NCBI RefSeq assembly: GCF_016342405.1
Contig: NZ_JAEINN010000012.1
Coordinates: forward strand, 1-64,000
Length of the DNA: 64,000 nucleotides
Reading direction: 5' to 3'
Origin: Maridesulfovibrio ferrireducens
GTDB lineage: Bacteria; Desulfobacterota; Desulfovibrionia; Desulfovibrionales; Desulfovibrionaceae
This document shows positions 34,801-42,121 of this stretch, piece by piece (the stretch's first letter is position 1; each line of letters opens with the position of its first letter). A program made the translations under genes and the position numbers. The notes beneath the pieces are model-generated. The model did no database searches. It saw only the letters and a list, made by a program, of their open reading frames with translations, and was not told the origin of the DNA.

Positions 34801-36480
34801 TTATAGCGTGTCATTAATCCCCAATTGTTTTGTGAGCAGAACTTCTGTGTCTACTACCAAAGCATCATTTTCGCCCATCATGCCGAAGCCGAGAATGGGC
34901 AGATTGTAAATACTGTTCACCGGCAAGGTGAATCCGGTGACAACTGCTTTTTGCTGGCGTAAAACATCGTCAACCAGAATGGCCGCGCTGATTTGTCCCA
35001 TTTTCACTAAAATTACTTTCGACAGCTGATCTTCAGGCGGCTGAGGAAAATCGAAAACAGTATGCATTCGAATTAATGGATGAATCTTGCCTCTGATGGA
35101 TACAGTCTCGCGTCCGTCCGGCAGTGTTGTGAACTCTTTAAGGACAGGTTCATATACTTCGAGAACTTCCCGGCTGGGGAATATAAATGTTTCAGGCCCG
35201 ACCGATGTGATAAGGGCATCGACAATTCCTTCATTCACTGAACGACTGAGCGGTATGGCGATAGTAAATGTTGAGCCGTATCCCAGTTTACTTTTGATTG
35301 AAATTTTACCGTCCAGAGTATTCTGAATGGAGCTTACGACCGCATCCATTCCGACCCCGCGTCCTGAAATATCTGTTACTGCCTCGGCTGTAGAAAATCC
35401 TGATTGCAGAATAAATTCATATATTTCTTCCTGCGTATAATTTTTTTGGGGATCAGCAAGGCCTCGGTCCAGAGCTTTTACCAGCAGAACATCCGCGTCC
35501 AAGCCTTTTCCGTCGTCAGTTATTTCGATATACGCGAATTCGCCTTTTCTGCTTGCACTCAGAATGACTGAGCCGTCTTTATCTTTACCGCACATTTCGC
35601 GGTCTTCAGGATCTTCAATGCCGTGATCAAGCGCGTTACGAAGTAAGTGAACCAGAGGTTCATTGAGGCTTTCAACGATGGTTTTGTCGAGGGCAAGTTC
35701 TTCTCCCTTAATTATGAATTTGATTCTTTTGTTGAGCTTTTGAGAAGTGCTTTTTACCAGCCTGTGCATGGGCATGAAAATTTGTTTTAACGGGACAAGT
35801 CGTATTTCATCAACTTCAGACTGCAAGTTGCGGATAACTTTATCAAGCTCGCCCAGACTGACAGAAATTTTAGCGATATTATCGGTTCCGGTTTGCGCTA
35901 TAACTGCATGCGTGACCATGAGTTTTCCGACAAGTTCTATGATAGAATCAAGCTGTTGTGTGGAAACTCGAATTGAAGAAATTGCCTGTGATTTATCTTT
36001 TTTAGCCGGTGCAGACGGGGAAAATTTAGCTGCTACAGCTGTTTCTGTTGGAGGTTCATTGTCAGTAACTGAGTCTTTTTTTATTTCAACTTCGTTTTCA
36101 ACTTCGTTTTCAACTTCGTTTTCAACCGGATTTTCGGTAGTTGATTCAGTTTTTTCTTTTTTTATTTCAAGTGTTTCAGTTGTAGTTTTATCTTTTACAC
36201 AGTCGACCGGAGCGGCTCCCTTATCTAATAGCCCCGCAATGCAATAAAAGAATTTTTTCTGAGCTTCTGTAATTTCAAGCAGGGAAGTAATTAAGTCGGA
36301 AGTGACAGGCGTAATTCCGTCTGAAAGCATATCCAACAGCGCGATAATCTGCGCCGAAGGAATTTTCACATGTTCAAGACCAAGGGTTTTCATGACATTG
36401 TTTATGTCACCAGAACCTTGTTCTAAGTTTATGATTGTTTTCTGTATGTCTTCAATACAGCTTGCAATACTTTCTTTCAT
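34801..36480 (-). CDS. CheA-like histidine kinase lacking a phosphoaccepting Hpt histidine
   Basis: From about residue 165 this is CheA: a dimerisation domain (LDSIIELVGKLMVTH), the ATP domain (N box HLLRNALDHGIE, G1 DDGKGLD, G2 GRGVGMDAV, then GYGSTFTIAIPLS) and a CheW-like P5 domain at the end. The first ~85 residues have Hpt-like helix spacing (IEDIQKTIINLEQ, QIIALLDMLSDG) but no HxxKG phospho-histidine site. The linker (about 115-160) holds an ENEV tandem repeat. The neighbouring gene supplies an Hpt domain. Length is 559 residues; the start ATG at 36480 immediately follows the Hpt gene. Confidence 0.85.
   Translation of the reverse strand: MKESIASCIEDIQKTIINLEQGSGDINNVMKTLGLEHVKIPSAQIIALLDMLSDGITPVTSDLITSLLEITEAQKKFFYCIAGLLDKGAAPVDCVKDKTTTETLEIKKEKTESTTENPVENEVENEVENEVEIKKDSVTDNEPPTETAVAAKFSPSAPAKKDKSQAISSIRVSTQQLDSIIELVGKLMVTHAVIAQTGTDNIAKISVSLGELDKVIRNLQSEVDEIRLVPLKQIFMPMHRLVKSTSQKLNKRIKFIIKGEELALDKTIVESLNEPLVHLLRNALDHGIEDPEDREMCGKDKDGSVILSASRKGEFAYIEITDDGKGLDADVLLVKALDRGLADPQKNYTQEEIYEFILQSGFSTAEAVTDISGRGVGMDAVVSSIQNTLDGKISIKSKLGYGSTFTIAIPLSRSVNEGIVDALITSVGPETFIFPSREVLEVYEPVLKEFTTLPDGRETVSIRGKIHPLIRMHTVFDFPQPPEDQLSKVILVKMGQISAAILVDDVLRQQKAVVTGFTLPVNSIYNLPILGFGMMGENDALVVDTEVLLTKQLGINDTL
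36086..36127 (-). repeat. 12-base tandem repeat in the CheA linker
   Basis: The 12-base unit TCAACTTCGTTT occurs three and a half times in tandem inside the kinase gene. It encodes repeated Glu-Asn-Glu-Val. The unit length keeps the reading frame, so copy-number changes would only alter linker length. Confidence 0.9.
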
Positions 36481-37229
36481 TATCCGTTTGCTCCGGAATT
36501 ATTGTTCGAAAGGAATATTTCACGGCTGTCGTATTCAGCAATATATCTGGAAAATCCCCAAGAATGAAAAGTAGATGAGCAGAAACCGTTCATGCCGGTA
36601 ATACCGATTTCAAGGTTATCTGAAAATGATGCAATAAGCTCAAAAAGTGATGAACCTACGGATAAAGTGTTGCTGAAATCAAACAGCACTTTGTTCTGGT
36701 TTGTAATATCCTGCAAAACTTTTTTAACTGCTTCGCGCTGTTCGGAAAAATATAGTCTGTTAACGGAAAGAATAATAATTTCGCAATTATCAATGGATTC
36801 AATTTCTATAGGTTTTAATCCGTTGTCGATTGGTCCTGCAACGACTTCATCTTCTCCTAAAAGCCTTTGTTCAATAGAGGATGTAAATTCTGTATCGTAG
36901 CTTCCGGTATTTCGAAGTTGTTCAATAAGAATAAATATGGAGTTCACTGATTCAATTGCAAGAGCTATTTGCGGCAAAGCTCTTCCTACTTCTCCGGATT
37001 GCATTTTTTTCAGGAAGCTTTCTACTTTATGAGTAAATGCAGAAGCCGGTTCAAAACCGGACATGAAGCCGGTTACACCTTTAATTGTGTGAAGAGGGCG
37101 CGAAAGAATTTCTATACCTTCTTCAATCTGCTGCTCATCAAGAAGGTCTATTCCCTCAAGAACTTGAGGGTAATATTTATCATTAACTTCAGAAAAGAAT
37201 TCTTCAATTAAGGATTCGTCTTCACTCAT
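36480..37229 (-). CDS. Hpt-domain protein with STAS-like C-terminus
   Basis: The N-terminal ~110 residues form an Hpt domain: helix FFSEVNDKYYPQVLEGIDLLD, then LSRPLHTIKGVTGFMSG with phosphoacceptor His47, then AFTHKVESFLKKMQ. A linker leads to a C-terminal STAS/anti-anti-sigma-like fold (CEIIILSVN, then KVLFDFSNTLSVGSSLFELI, which aligns to the Asp-Ser region). Length is 249 residues. Its stop abuts the start of the kinase gene. It probably serves as the phosphotransfer domain missing from that kinase and passes phosphate to the CheY-like protein upstream of it. Confidence 0.82.
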   Translation of the reverse strand: MSEDESLIEEFFSEVNDKYYPQVLEGIDLLDEQQIEEGIEILSRPLHTIKGVTGFMSGFEPASAFTHKVESFLKKMQSGEVGRALPQIALAIESVNSIFILIEQLRNTGSYDTEFTSSIEQRLLGEDEVVAGPIDNGLKPIEIESIDNCEIIILSVNRLYFSEQREAVKKVLQDITNQNKVLFDFSNTLSVGSSLFELIASFSDNLEIGITGMNGFCSSTFHSWGFSRYIAEYDSREIFLSNNNSGANG

Positions 37230-37252
37230 TTCCAGCTCCGTTAAAATCCGGT

Positions 37253-37654
37253 TTATTTGTGCAGCACGCCAAGTTTTTCAAGTTCTTCGTAAAGTTTTTC
37301 TTTTGACACCGGTTTTACGAGAAAGGCAGAAGCTTCAACATCATGAAAGGAGCGGATAACTGTTTTAGGGTCATTGAGTGCTGTCGTCATAAAAACTTTC
37401 ACGCTCTTTTTATTCGGAGTGCCATTTTCTTTTTCAAAATTGCGTATGGCTTCAAGAGCTGTTATGCCATCCATTTCCGGCATCATTATATCCATACAAA
37501 CCAATGTGTACGGCTTCCCTTCTTCAAAGGCAATTTTATATGCTTCAAAGGCTTCTTTTCCGTTCACCGCGATATCTATTTCGAAAAGAGGTGACAGAAA
37601 AGTGGAGATAAGTTTTCTGCTTACAAATTCATCTTCTGCTACAAGAGCACGCAT
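37253..37654 (-). CDS. CheY-like response regulator
   Basis: This single-domain 133-residue receiver shows the acidic pair in VAEDEFVSRK, phosphoacceptor Asp in CMDIMMPEMDG, Thr in FMTTA and Lys in FLVKPVSKE. There is no output domain. ATG 37654 follows GGAGG and gives the normal MRALVAEDE start; the frame back to 37693 lacks a ribosome binding site. It is the first gene of a three-gene unit with the Hpt protein and CheA-like kinase. Confidence 0.93.
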   Translation of the reverse strand: MRALVAEDEFVSRKLISTFLSPLFEIDIAVNGKEAFEAYKIAFEEGKPYTLVCMDIMMPEMDGITALEAIRNFEKENGTPNKKSVKVFMTTALNDPKTVIRSFHDVEASAFLVKPVSKEKLYEELEKLGVLHK

Positions 37655-37805
37655 CCGTTCCTCCGTTGGTGAAATATCTATATACAATCTCATATCATGT
37701 TTTTTAAATCAATATAATGTCAATTAATATTAAGCAATTATTGTGTTACTAGTTCTTTTCAGGCTTTCCTTGCAAACTTTGGAAAGGTTGAGTACCTAAA
37801 ACGCC

Positions 37806-38396
37806 ATGGAAAAAAAGAGAACCCCCCAAAGAGAAGAACGAATCAGAGAAGTGTTGGAAAAGCGGCAGAAAGATCTTACTCTTATTGTTGATAATGTCTG
37901 GGATCCGCATAATGTTTCAGCAATTTTGCGTAGTTGTGATGCTTTCGGTATTTATGGCATCCACTTGTATTATACTGACGCCGAGTGGCCGGATTTTGCC
38001 AATAAGTCGTCTGCGTCCGGTAAAAAGTGGGTGGAGCGTACAACACACACTGACGCGGCTGAGATGGTAGGATCACTTAGAGGTAAGGGATACCAAGTCC
38101 TCAGAACTGGTTTTTCGGAAAATGCAAGGCCGTTGATGGATTTTGATCTCAGCAAGCCTTCGGCAGTTATTTTAAGTAACGAACACAGCGGGACGGCTCC
38201 TGAACTGGCCGCACTTGTTCCTGATGAAGTTTATATTCCTATGCAGGGAATGATACAAAGCTTTAATGTGTCGGTTGCAGCTGGACTCATTCTTTATCAT
38301 GGATTCACTCAGCGTTACGCTAAAGGTATGTATGACAAACCGTCTTTTTCACAGGAAGAGATGGATGTGATTGTACAGGACTGGCTTACCCGTTAA
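37806..38396 (+). CDS. SpoU-type RNA 2'-O-methyltransferase (TrmH-like)
   Basis: This trefoil-knot methyltransferase has VDNVWDPHNVSAILRSCDAFG (motif 1, Asn/Arg) near the N-terminus, ILSNEHSG (motif 2) and YIPMQGMIQSFNVSVAAGLI (motif 3). These are the features of tRNA Gm18 methyltransferase TrmH. Length is 196 residues, with a basic N-terminus (EKKRTPQREERIREVLEKR). Its stop codon overlaps that of the convergent glycosyltransferase gene. The exact RNA target (tRNA-Gm18) is probable but not proven by sequence. Confidence 0.9.
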   Translation: MEKKRTPQREERIREVLEKRQKDLTLIVDNVWDPHNVSAILRSCDAFGIYGIHLYYTDAEWPDFANKSSASGKKWVERTTHTDAAEMVGSLRGKGYQVLRTGFSENARPLMDFDLSKPSAVILSNEHSGTAPELAALVPDEVYIPMQGMIQSFNVSVAAGLILYHGFTQRYAKGMYDKPSFSQEEMDVIVQDWLTR

Positions 38397-40057
38397 AGTA
38401 TTGTGGTTAACTCTCGCCATTTGTTTTCAGTGTCTGACCAAAGTGAGATCAGGTCTTTTGAAAATATACTGTTTATATCCGGCTCGGAGAATTTGCTTTC
38501 GAGCTTGATTTTGTTGCCGAACACCTGCGCTATTCCTTTGATATTGCTGGCTTTTGCAAGGCTTGAATGCTGAATATGCCCGATGCGAAGCTGGCCTGCG
38601 TATATATGACTGTATCCGGCAAGGTATGCTCTTAAGTCCCGCTCAAGGTCATCGAATTGAGTGGGGTTGAAGCGGACATCAAACGGGCCGCTGTTGTTTA
38701 TGGCTTCAAGGTTGAGCATGTGGCAACAGCCGGAAACATGTACTGCCGGACGGGTGTATGAAAATTGTCCGTAATCCAAGGCCGAACGGCAGTTGTCGAA
38801 AACCATAATTCTTTCTGTTAATCCTTCTATCTGTGATGTTCCGGATCCGGGTGGAAAAATATGATAGTCCGCTGATTGCAGGGTCGTCGGATTAGTGGTG
38901 GATGTAATTCTGCATCCCACTGCGCCGGGATTTCCATATTGTTTTGCGGTGGCAAGCAGTTCTTCAAGCCAGTTTTCAGGAAGTTCCACATCATCATCTA
39001 AAAATACGGCCCATTTTCCTTTGCGGGCATCAGGTTCGGCAAGCAGCCAGTTGCGGGCGGCAGGTGCTCCAACGTTAACCGGTAGTTGGATGGACTGGTA
39101 TTGCCCTTTTGCAAAAATATTTTCAGCATTTTTGACGACTTCACCTGTGTTGTCGCTGGAACCGTTATTCAGCGCAAATATTTTTGCCCTGCCTATGTTT
39201 GAGGTCGCTACATTTTTAAGAGTATTTTCAATAAGTTTAGCGTTGTTCCATGAGTATAGCAGGATGGAAACTTCATCTGATGAGTCCAAAATATTAGCTG
39301 TCGGGGCAGGATTTAAAAGTCCGTATAATTTTTGTCCCCAGTTTACGTTCCAGATATTTTCTTTCCAAAGAGCTGAGAGAGTTTCAATAGCCTGCTCTTT
39401 ATCATTGAGTTTTAAGAATAGTTCACACTTTATTGATTCTTTCCAGAGACCCCAGATGTCTCCATCCATTTTATTAACAGCGTCTAAAGCTTCTTGAGGT
39501 TCCAAGTATAAAAAACTGTACTGAGCATATAGCCTTTGTTTTACAGGCCTTAACTCATCATCCCATTTTACCAGATCGAGAGCTGTTTTGGGTAGCTCAG
39601 GGGTGCCGAGCCGTAGCAAAGTATCCCACGAATGGTTTAACCACGTTATTCCGTCTGGGCCGCGTAGCAGCGGGAAAAGGTGCTTGATTACAAGAGTTTG
39701 GTCGTTTGTCTGAAGCAGATTGTCCAGATCCTCGAGCGGAATGTTCCCTGTGTCCATACTTGAGATAAAATTTATAGTATTTTTAAGTGTTTCAGGAACG
39801 TTAATGTCACTGACTTCTGAAAATTTACGTGCTGCAAATGTATCCAGTGGATTCTGCATCCACATCCATAATGAAATTCCCCGGCATGGTATTGCGAAAG
39901 AGGGGATACTTGCTGAAAGTCTTTGGAATGTATTGATAAGGCCGCTTTGATGCGATATTTCCTCTGTGCCCAGAGCCCACAAAGGAACATTATTTTTTAT
40001 TTCCAATAGGAATTTTTCAATATCTAAATTTATCAAACCTGTATTTCTGGTGGACAT
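38393..40057 (-). CDS. Glycosyltransferase family 2 protein with long N-terminal domain
   Basis: Residues ~265-510 form a GT-A fold: SILLYSWNNAKLIENTLKNV (nucleotide-binding strand), ALNNGSSDNTGEVV, NVGAPAARNWLL and VFLDDDVELPENWLEEL, where DDD binds metal and nucleotide-sugar. The N-terminal ~260 residues are helical and unrecognised. Length is 554 residues. ATG 40057 has GGAGA upstream; TTG 40060 is an alternative by one codon. Its stop is shared with the convergent methyltransferase. Possible role: surface glycan or glycoprotein (for example flagellin) modification. Confidence 0.85.
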   Translation of the reverse strand: MSTRNTGLINLDIEKFLLEIKNNVPLWALGTEEISHQSGLINTFQRLSASIPSFAIPCRGISLWMWMQNPLDTFAARKFSEVSDINVPETLKNTINFISSMDTGNIPLEDLDNLLQTNDQTLVIKHLFPLLRGPDGITWLNHSWDTLLRLGTPELPKTALDLVKWDDELRPVKQRLYAQYSFLYLEPQEALDAVNKMDGDIWGLWKESIKCELFLKLNDKEQAIETLSALWKENIWNVNWGQKLYGLLNPAPTANILDSSDEVSILLYSWNNAKLIENTLKNVATSNIGRAKIFALNNGSSDNTGEVVKNAENIFAKGQYQSIQLPVNVGAPAARNWLLAEPDARKGKWAVFLDDDVELPENWLEELLATAKQYGNPGAVGCRITSTTNPTTLQSADYHIFPPGSGTSQIEGLTERIMVFDNCRSALDYGQFSYTRPAVHVSGCCHMLNLEAINNSGPFDVRFNPTQFDDLERDLRAYLAGYSHIYAGQLRIGHIQHSSLAKASNIKGIAQVFGNKIKLESKFSEPDINSIFSKDLISLWSDTENKWRELTTIL

Positions 40058-40202
40058 CAACTTCTCCGTAGGGCCGTTTCTTGTTCGCAGTATGATCGCT
40101 TGATACTTTATTTCCGCACATTGTAAAAGATGTTGGACATAAGTTTTAAAGTTGGTATAAATAATCGCTTCGTATGCACTATAAAAAGATCGGAGATTTG
40201 GG

Positions 40203-40811
40203 ATGACTGATGTTGATGCCGTAAAAATAATAAGATCCGGCGGGGTACTTATTTATCCTACCGAAACTTTGTTTGCCCTCGGGGCAGATGCCAGTGACGA
40301 AGGGGCTGCAAATCGCGTTGCTCTTGTGAAAGGACGGCCTGTGTCTAAACCGCTACCTATTATTATAGGGAGTATGGATCAACTCGATCTTGTTACTAAA
40401 TACGCATCTCCTGAAGTGCTTAAACTTGCTAAGTCTTTTTGGCCCGGGCCTCTTTCCATTTTGGTTAAAGCTCGCGAAGAGTTGCCATATGCTGTGAAAG
40501 ATTCACGGGGATATACTTCTGTAAGATGGACCGATCATCCCGTTGCGGCAAAAATTTGTCTTGCATCTCGTACTCCGCTTATTGCAACAAGTGCGAATCT
40601 TAGCGGTAAAAAAGCTGCGGAAAAATTTGAAGATATTGATGAAGAATTGATAAACTCTGTTGAAGGTATTTTTGATGGTAAGCCCGCTCCTCGCGGAGGA
40701 AGTCCTTCAACCGTGATTGAACCGCTTAGCAATGGTAAAGTAAGAGTTCTCAGGGACGGAGTCATTTCCAGAGCAACTTTGATACAGGCCGGGTTCACAG
40801 TCGTAAATTAG
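40203..40811 (+). CDS. Threonylcarbamoyl-AMP synthase (Sua5/YrdC/YwlC)
   Basis: The product shows GGVLIYPTETLFALGADA, KGRPVSKPLPIIIG, WPGPLSILVKA and TSANLSGKKA, all standard for the L-threonylcarbamoyladenylate synthases that start t6A37 tRNA modification. Length is 202 residues, so it is the short TsaC-like form without the C-terminal Sua5 domain. The ATG at 40203 has GGAGA-type sequence upstream. A strong terminator follows. MtaB in this window acts on the finished t6A. Confidence 0.93.
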   Translation: MTDVDAVKIIRSGGVLIYPTETLFALGADASDEGAANRVALVKGRPVSKPLPIIIGSMDQLDLVTKYASPEVLKLAKSFWPGPLSILVKAREELPYAVKDSRGYTSVRWTDHPVAAKICLASRTPLIATSANLSGKKAAEKFEDIDEELINSVEGIFDGKPAPRGGSPSTVIEPLSNGKVRVLRDGVISRATLIQAGFTVVN

Positions 40812-40838
40812 CTTTTGATATATTATGTCGATTTTATT

Positions 40839-40876
40839 GACCTGCTCTTTATATGTGAGAGCAGGTCCTTTTTTTT
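40839..40876 (+). terminator. Intrinsic terminator after the threonylcarbamoyl-AMP synthase gene
   Basis: GACCTGCTCT (40839-40848) pairs with AGAGCAGGTC (40858-40867), followed by CT8. It isolates the non-coding stretch that follows from upstream transcription. Confidence 0.95.
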
Positions 40877-41033
40877 AGTAAAAAAAATTAAACTGTAATC
40901 GTGATGAATAGCCGATGTTCAGTCTTCCGGTATAAATTGTTGTACTTTGTGTGTAATTTTAAAAAGAGACACTTTGTATATAAAAATGTTTAATTATAGC
41001 AGGTTAAGAGTTTTTATTAGTGGGTTAAAGTTT

Positions 41034-41050
41034 TGGCATGCGTATTGCTA
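41034..41050 (+). promoter_or_regulatory. Sigma-54 promoter of twin small RNA, copy 1
   Basis: TGGCAT, five bases (GCGTA), then TTGCTA: GG and GC are exactly 10 bases apart, as required for sigma-54. The match to consensus (TGGCAC-N5-TTGCW) is one base short of perfect. Predicted transcription start is about 41059-41061, within the conserved block. Confidence 0.82.
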
Positions 41051-41059
41051 TATTTAAAT

Positions 41060-41130
41060 CACCTTCATTCTTTTGCTGAGATTAATATCGAAAACAGGCC
41101 TCGCCGGATACCACCGGCGGGGCCTTTTCG
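41060..41130 (+). ncRNA. Candidate sigma-54-dependent small RNA, copy 1
   Basis: The predicted transcript is about 70 nucleotides, from the sigma-54 start near 41060 to T4 at 41125-41128. It begins with a C/U-rich stretch (UCACCUUCAUUCUUUU), continues through GCUGAGAUUAAUAUCG and ends in an 11-base-pair hairpin (41097-41107 with 41114-41124, loop AUACCA). There is no open reading frame with a ribosome binding site. The same block occurs again at 41399. The C/U-rich head could pair with Shine-Dalgarno regions of target mRNAs; targets are unknown. Confidence 0.75.
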
Positions 41131-41372
41131 ATTTTGTAGCAAATTAAGAATTGAAGATTGAAAACTTTTGAATAAATTGATCAGATCTGGCCGATTGTGA
41201 TATATCGTTTTTGGTAGTTCAAAAAATTAAACCAAGATCCCTTTGAAATCGGTGTTTTTATAATGCGAGTATAAAAAATTTAACTTTTTCCATGTTTGGT
41301 AAAAATGTCTTTTATATTTAAAATGACATATATTTAGGTATGTTAGCGTATGTTTTGGGTTTCTATAATTTT

Positions 41373-41389
41373 TGGCACGCGAGTTGCTA
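41373..41389 (+). promoter_or_regulatory. Sigma-54 promoter of twin small RNA, copy 2
   Basis: TGGCAC, five bases (GCGAG), then TTGCTA is a perfect match to the sigma-54 -24/-12 consensus. Predicted start is about 41398-41400. The element is conserved with copy 1, while the sequence just upstream is not. Confidence 0.88.
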
Positions 41390-41398
41390 TATTTAAAT

Positions 41399-41469
41399 CA
41401 CCTTCATTCTTTTGCTGAGATTAATATCGAAAAACAGGCTCCGTCGGATACCACCGACGGGGCCTTTTT
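41399..41469 (+). ncRNA. Candidate sigma-54-dependent small RNA, copy 2
   Basis: This is the second copy of the ~70-nucleotide unit. It differs from copy 1 by one extra A in the single-stranded part and by a few bases in the terminator stem (41437-41447 with 41454-41464). One stem pair is C-G in copy 1 (41104/41117) and T-A in copy 2 (41444/41457), a compensatory change that supports RNA folding. T5 follows. The transcript ends about 140 bases before the NUDIX gene, so it is unlikely to be that gene's leader. Confidence 0.77.
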
Positions 41470-41612
41470 CGTTTATGTCGTTTGTCTTGTTTTCTTTCTT
41501 AGAAATAAACCGTATTCTCTTGTCATGAAAAAACATATGCGTTAATAATTATAAGGAATTACCAAATGTAAGAATTCCTGTTTTTGGTGACATAAAATTA
41601 AGGTTGTTGTGT

Positions 41613-42101
41613 ATGCTTGGTTCGAAACCGTGTCCTCATTGCGGTAATGATGTTGTTCTTTACCGTAATCCGGTCCCTACTGTAGATATTATTATATATG
41701 ATCCTTGTAAGGGGGTTGTATTAATTGAGAGGAACAACCCCCCGCTGGGGTGGGCTTTACCCGGTGGGTTTGTTGACTATGGCGAAACACTTGAACATGC
41801 TGCTGTTCGTGAGGCGAAAGAAGAAACCAGTCTAGACGTTGTACTTACTGGTCTGGTCGGAGTCTTTTCCATGCCTTGCCGCGATGACAGACAACATACA
41901 ATAAGCATTACATACAGCGCTGTTGCGCGTAATCCGCAGGGGCTTAAAGCTGGAGATGATGCAGGAGCAGCCCGTTTTTTTCAGTTGGACGATCTTCCTG
42001 AATTAGTTTTTGATCATAGTGACATTTTGAATGAATTTTCGGTTAAAGTGCTTTCGTTGCAAGTTTCGGCTTCGATTGGAAATTCTGTTGAGCAGGTATA
42101 A
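41613..42101 (+). CDS. NUDIX hydrolase
   Basis: A complete NUDIX box is visible (GGFVDYGETLEHAAVREAKEET), with metal-binding REAKEET. The N-terminus carries a CPHCG knuckle, and a Pro/Gly-rich core (NNPPLGWALPGG) precedes the box. Length is 162 residues. ATG 41613 has AAGG 9 bases upstream; the TTG at 41604 is less likely. It lies 20 bases before glgA and may be co-transcribed. The substrate (ADP-ribose or another nucleoside diphosphate sugar) is not known; a link to ADP-glucose in glycogen synthesis is possible but unproven. Confidence 0.9.
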   Translation: MLGSKPCPHCGNDVVLYRNPVPTVDIIIYDPCKGVVLIERNNPPLGWALPGGFVDYGETLEHAAVREAKEETSLDVVLTGLVGVFSMPCRDDRQHTISITYSAVARNPQGLKAGDDAGAARFFQLDDLPELVFDHSDILNEFSVKVLSLQVSASIGNSVEQV

Positions 42102-42121
42102 AATCATAGGGAGTTTGGCCC

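Larger units (their letters stand above)
40877..41612 (+). other. Non-coding stretch carrying two tandem promoter-terminator units
   Basis: These 736 bases contain no plausible gene. They hold two direct, near-identical units (about 41034-41130 and 41373-41471), 339 bases apart, each with a sigma-54-type promoter and an intrinsic terminator. The sequence upstream of each unit is A/T-rich and differs between copies, apart from short shared words such as AAAATTAAAC. The last ~140 bases before the NUDIX gene hold only its leader. Confidence 0.8.

Noticed and set aside
35747-36247. 166-residue plus-strand frame rich in Ser/Phe/Thr inside the kinase gene
   Set aside because: It is antisense to the kinase linker; the low-complexity FSTSFSTS run is just the complement of the ENEV repeat.
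41034-41471. Twin units as a CRISPR, transposon ends or tandem attenuators of the NUDIX gene
   Set aside because: There are only two copies, in direct orientation, with no spacers or transposase. Each unit has its own promoter and terminator and ends well before the gene, so small RNA genes fit better.
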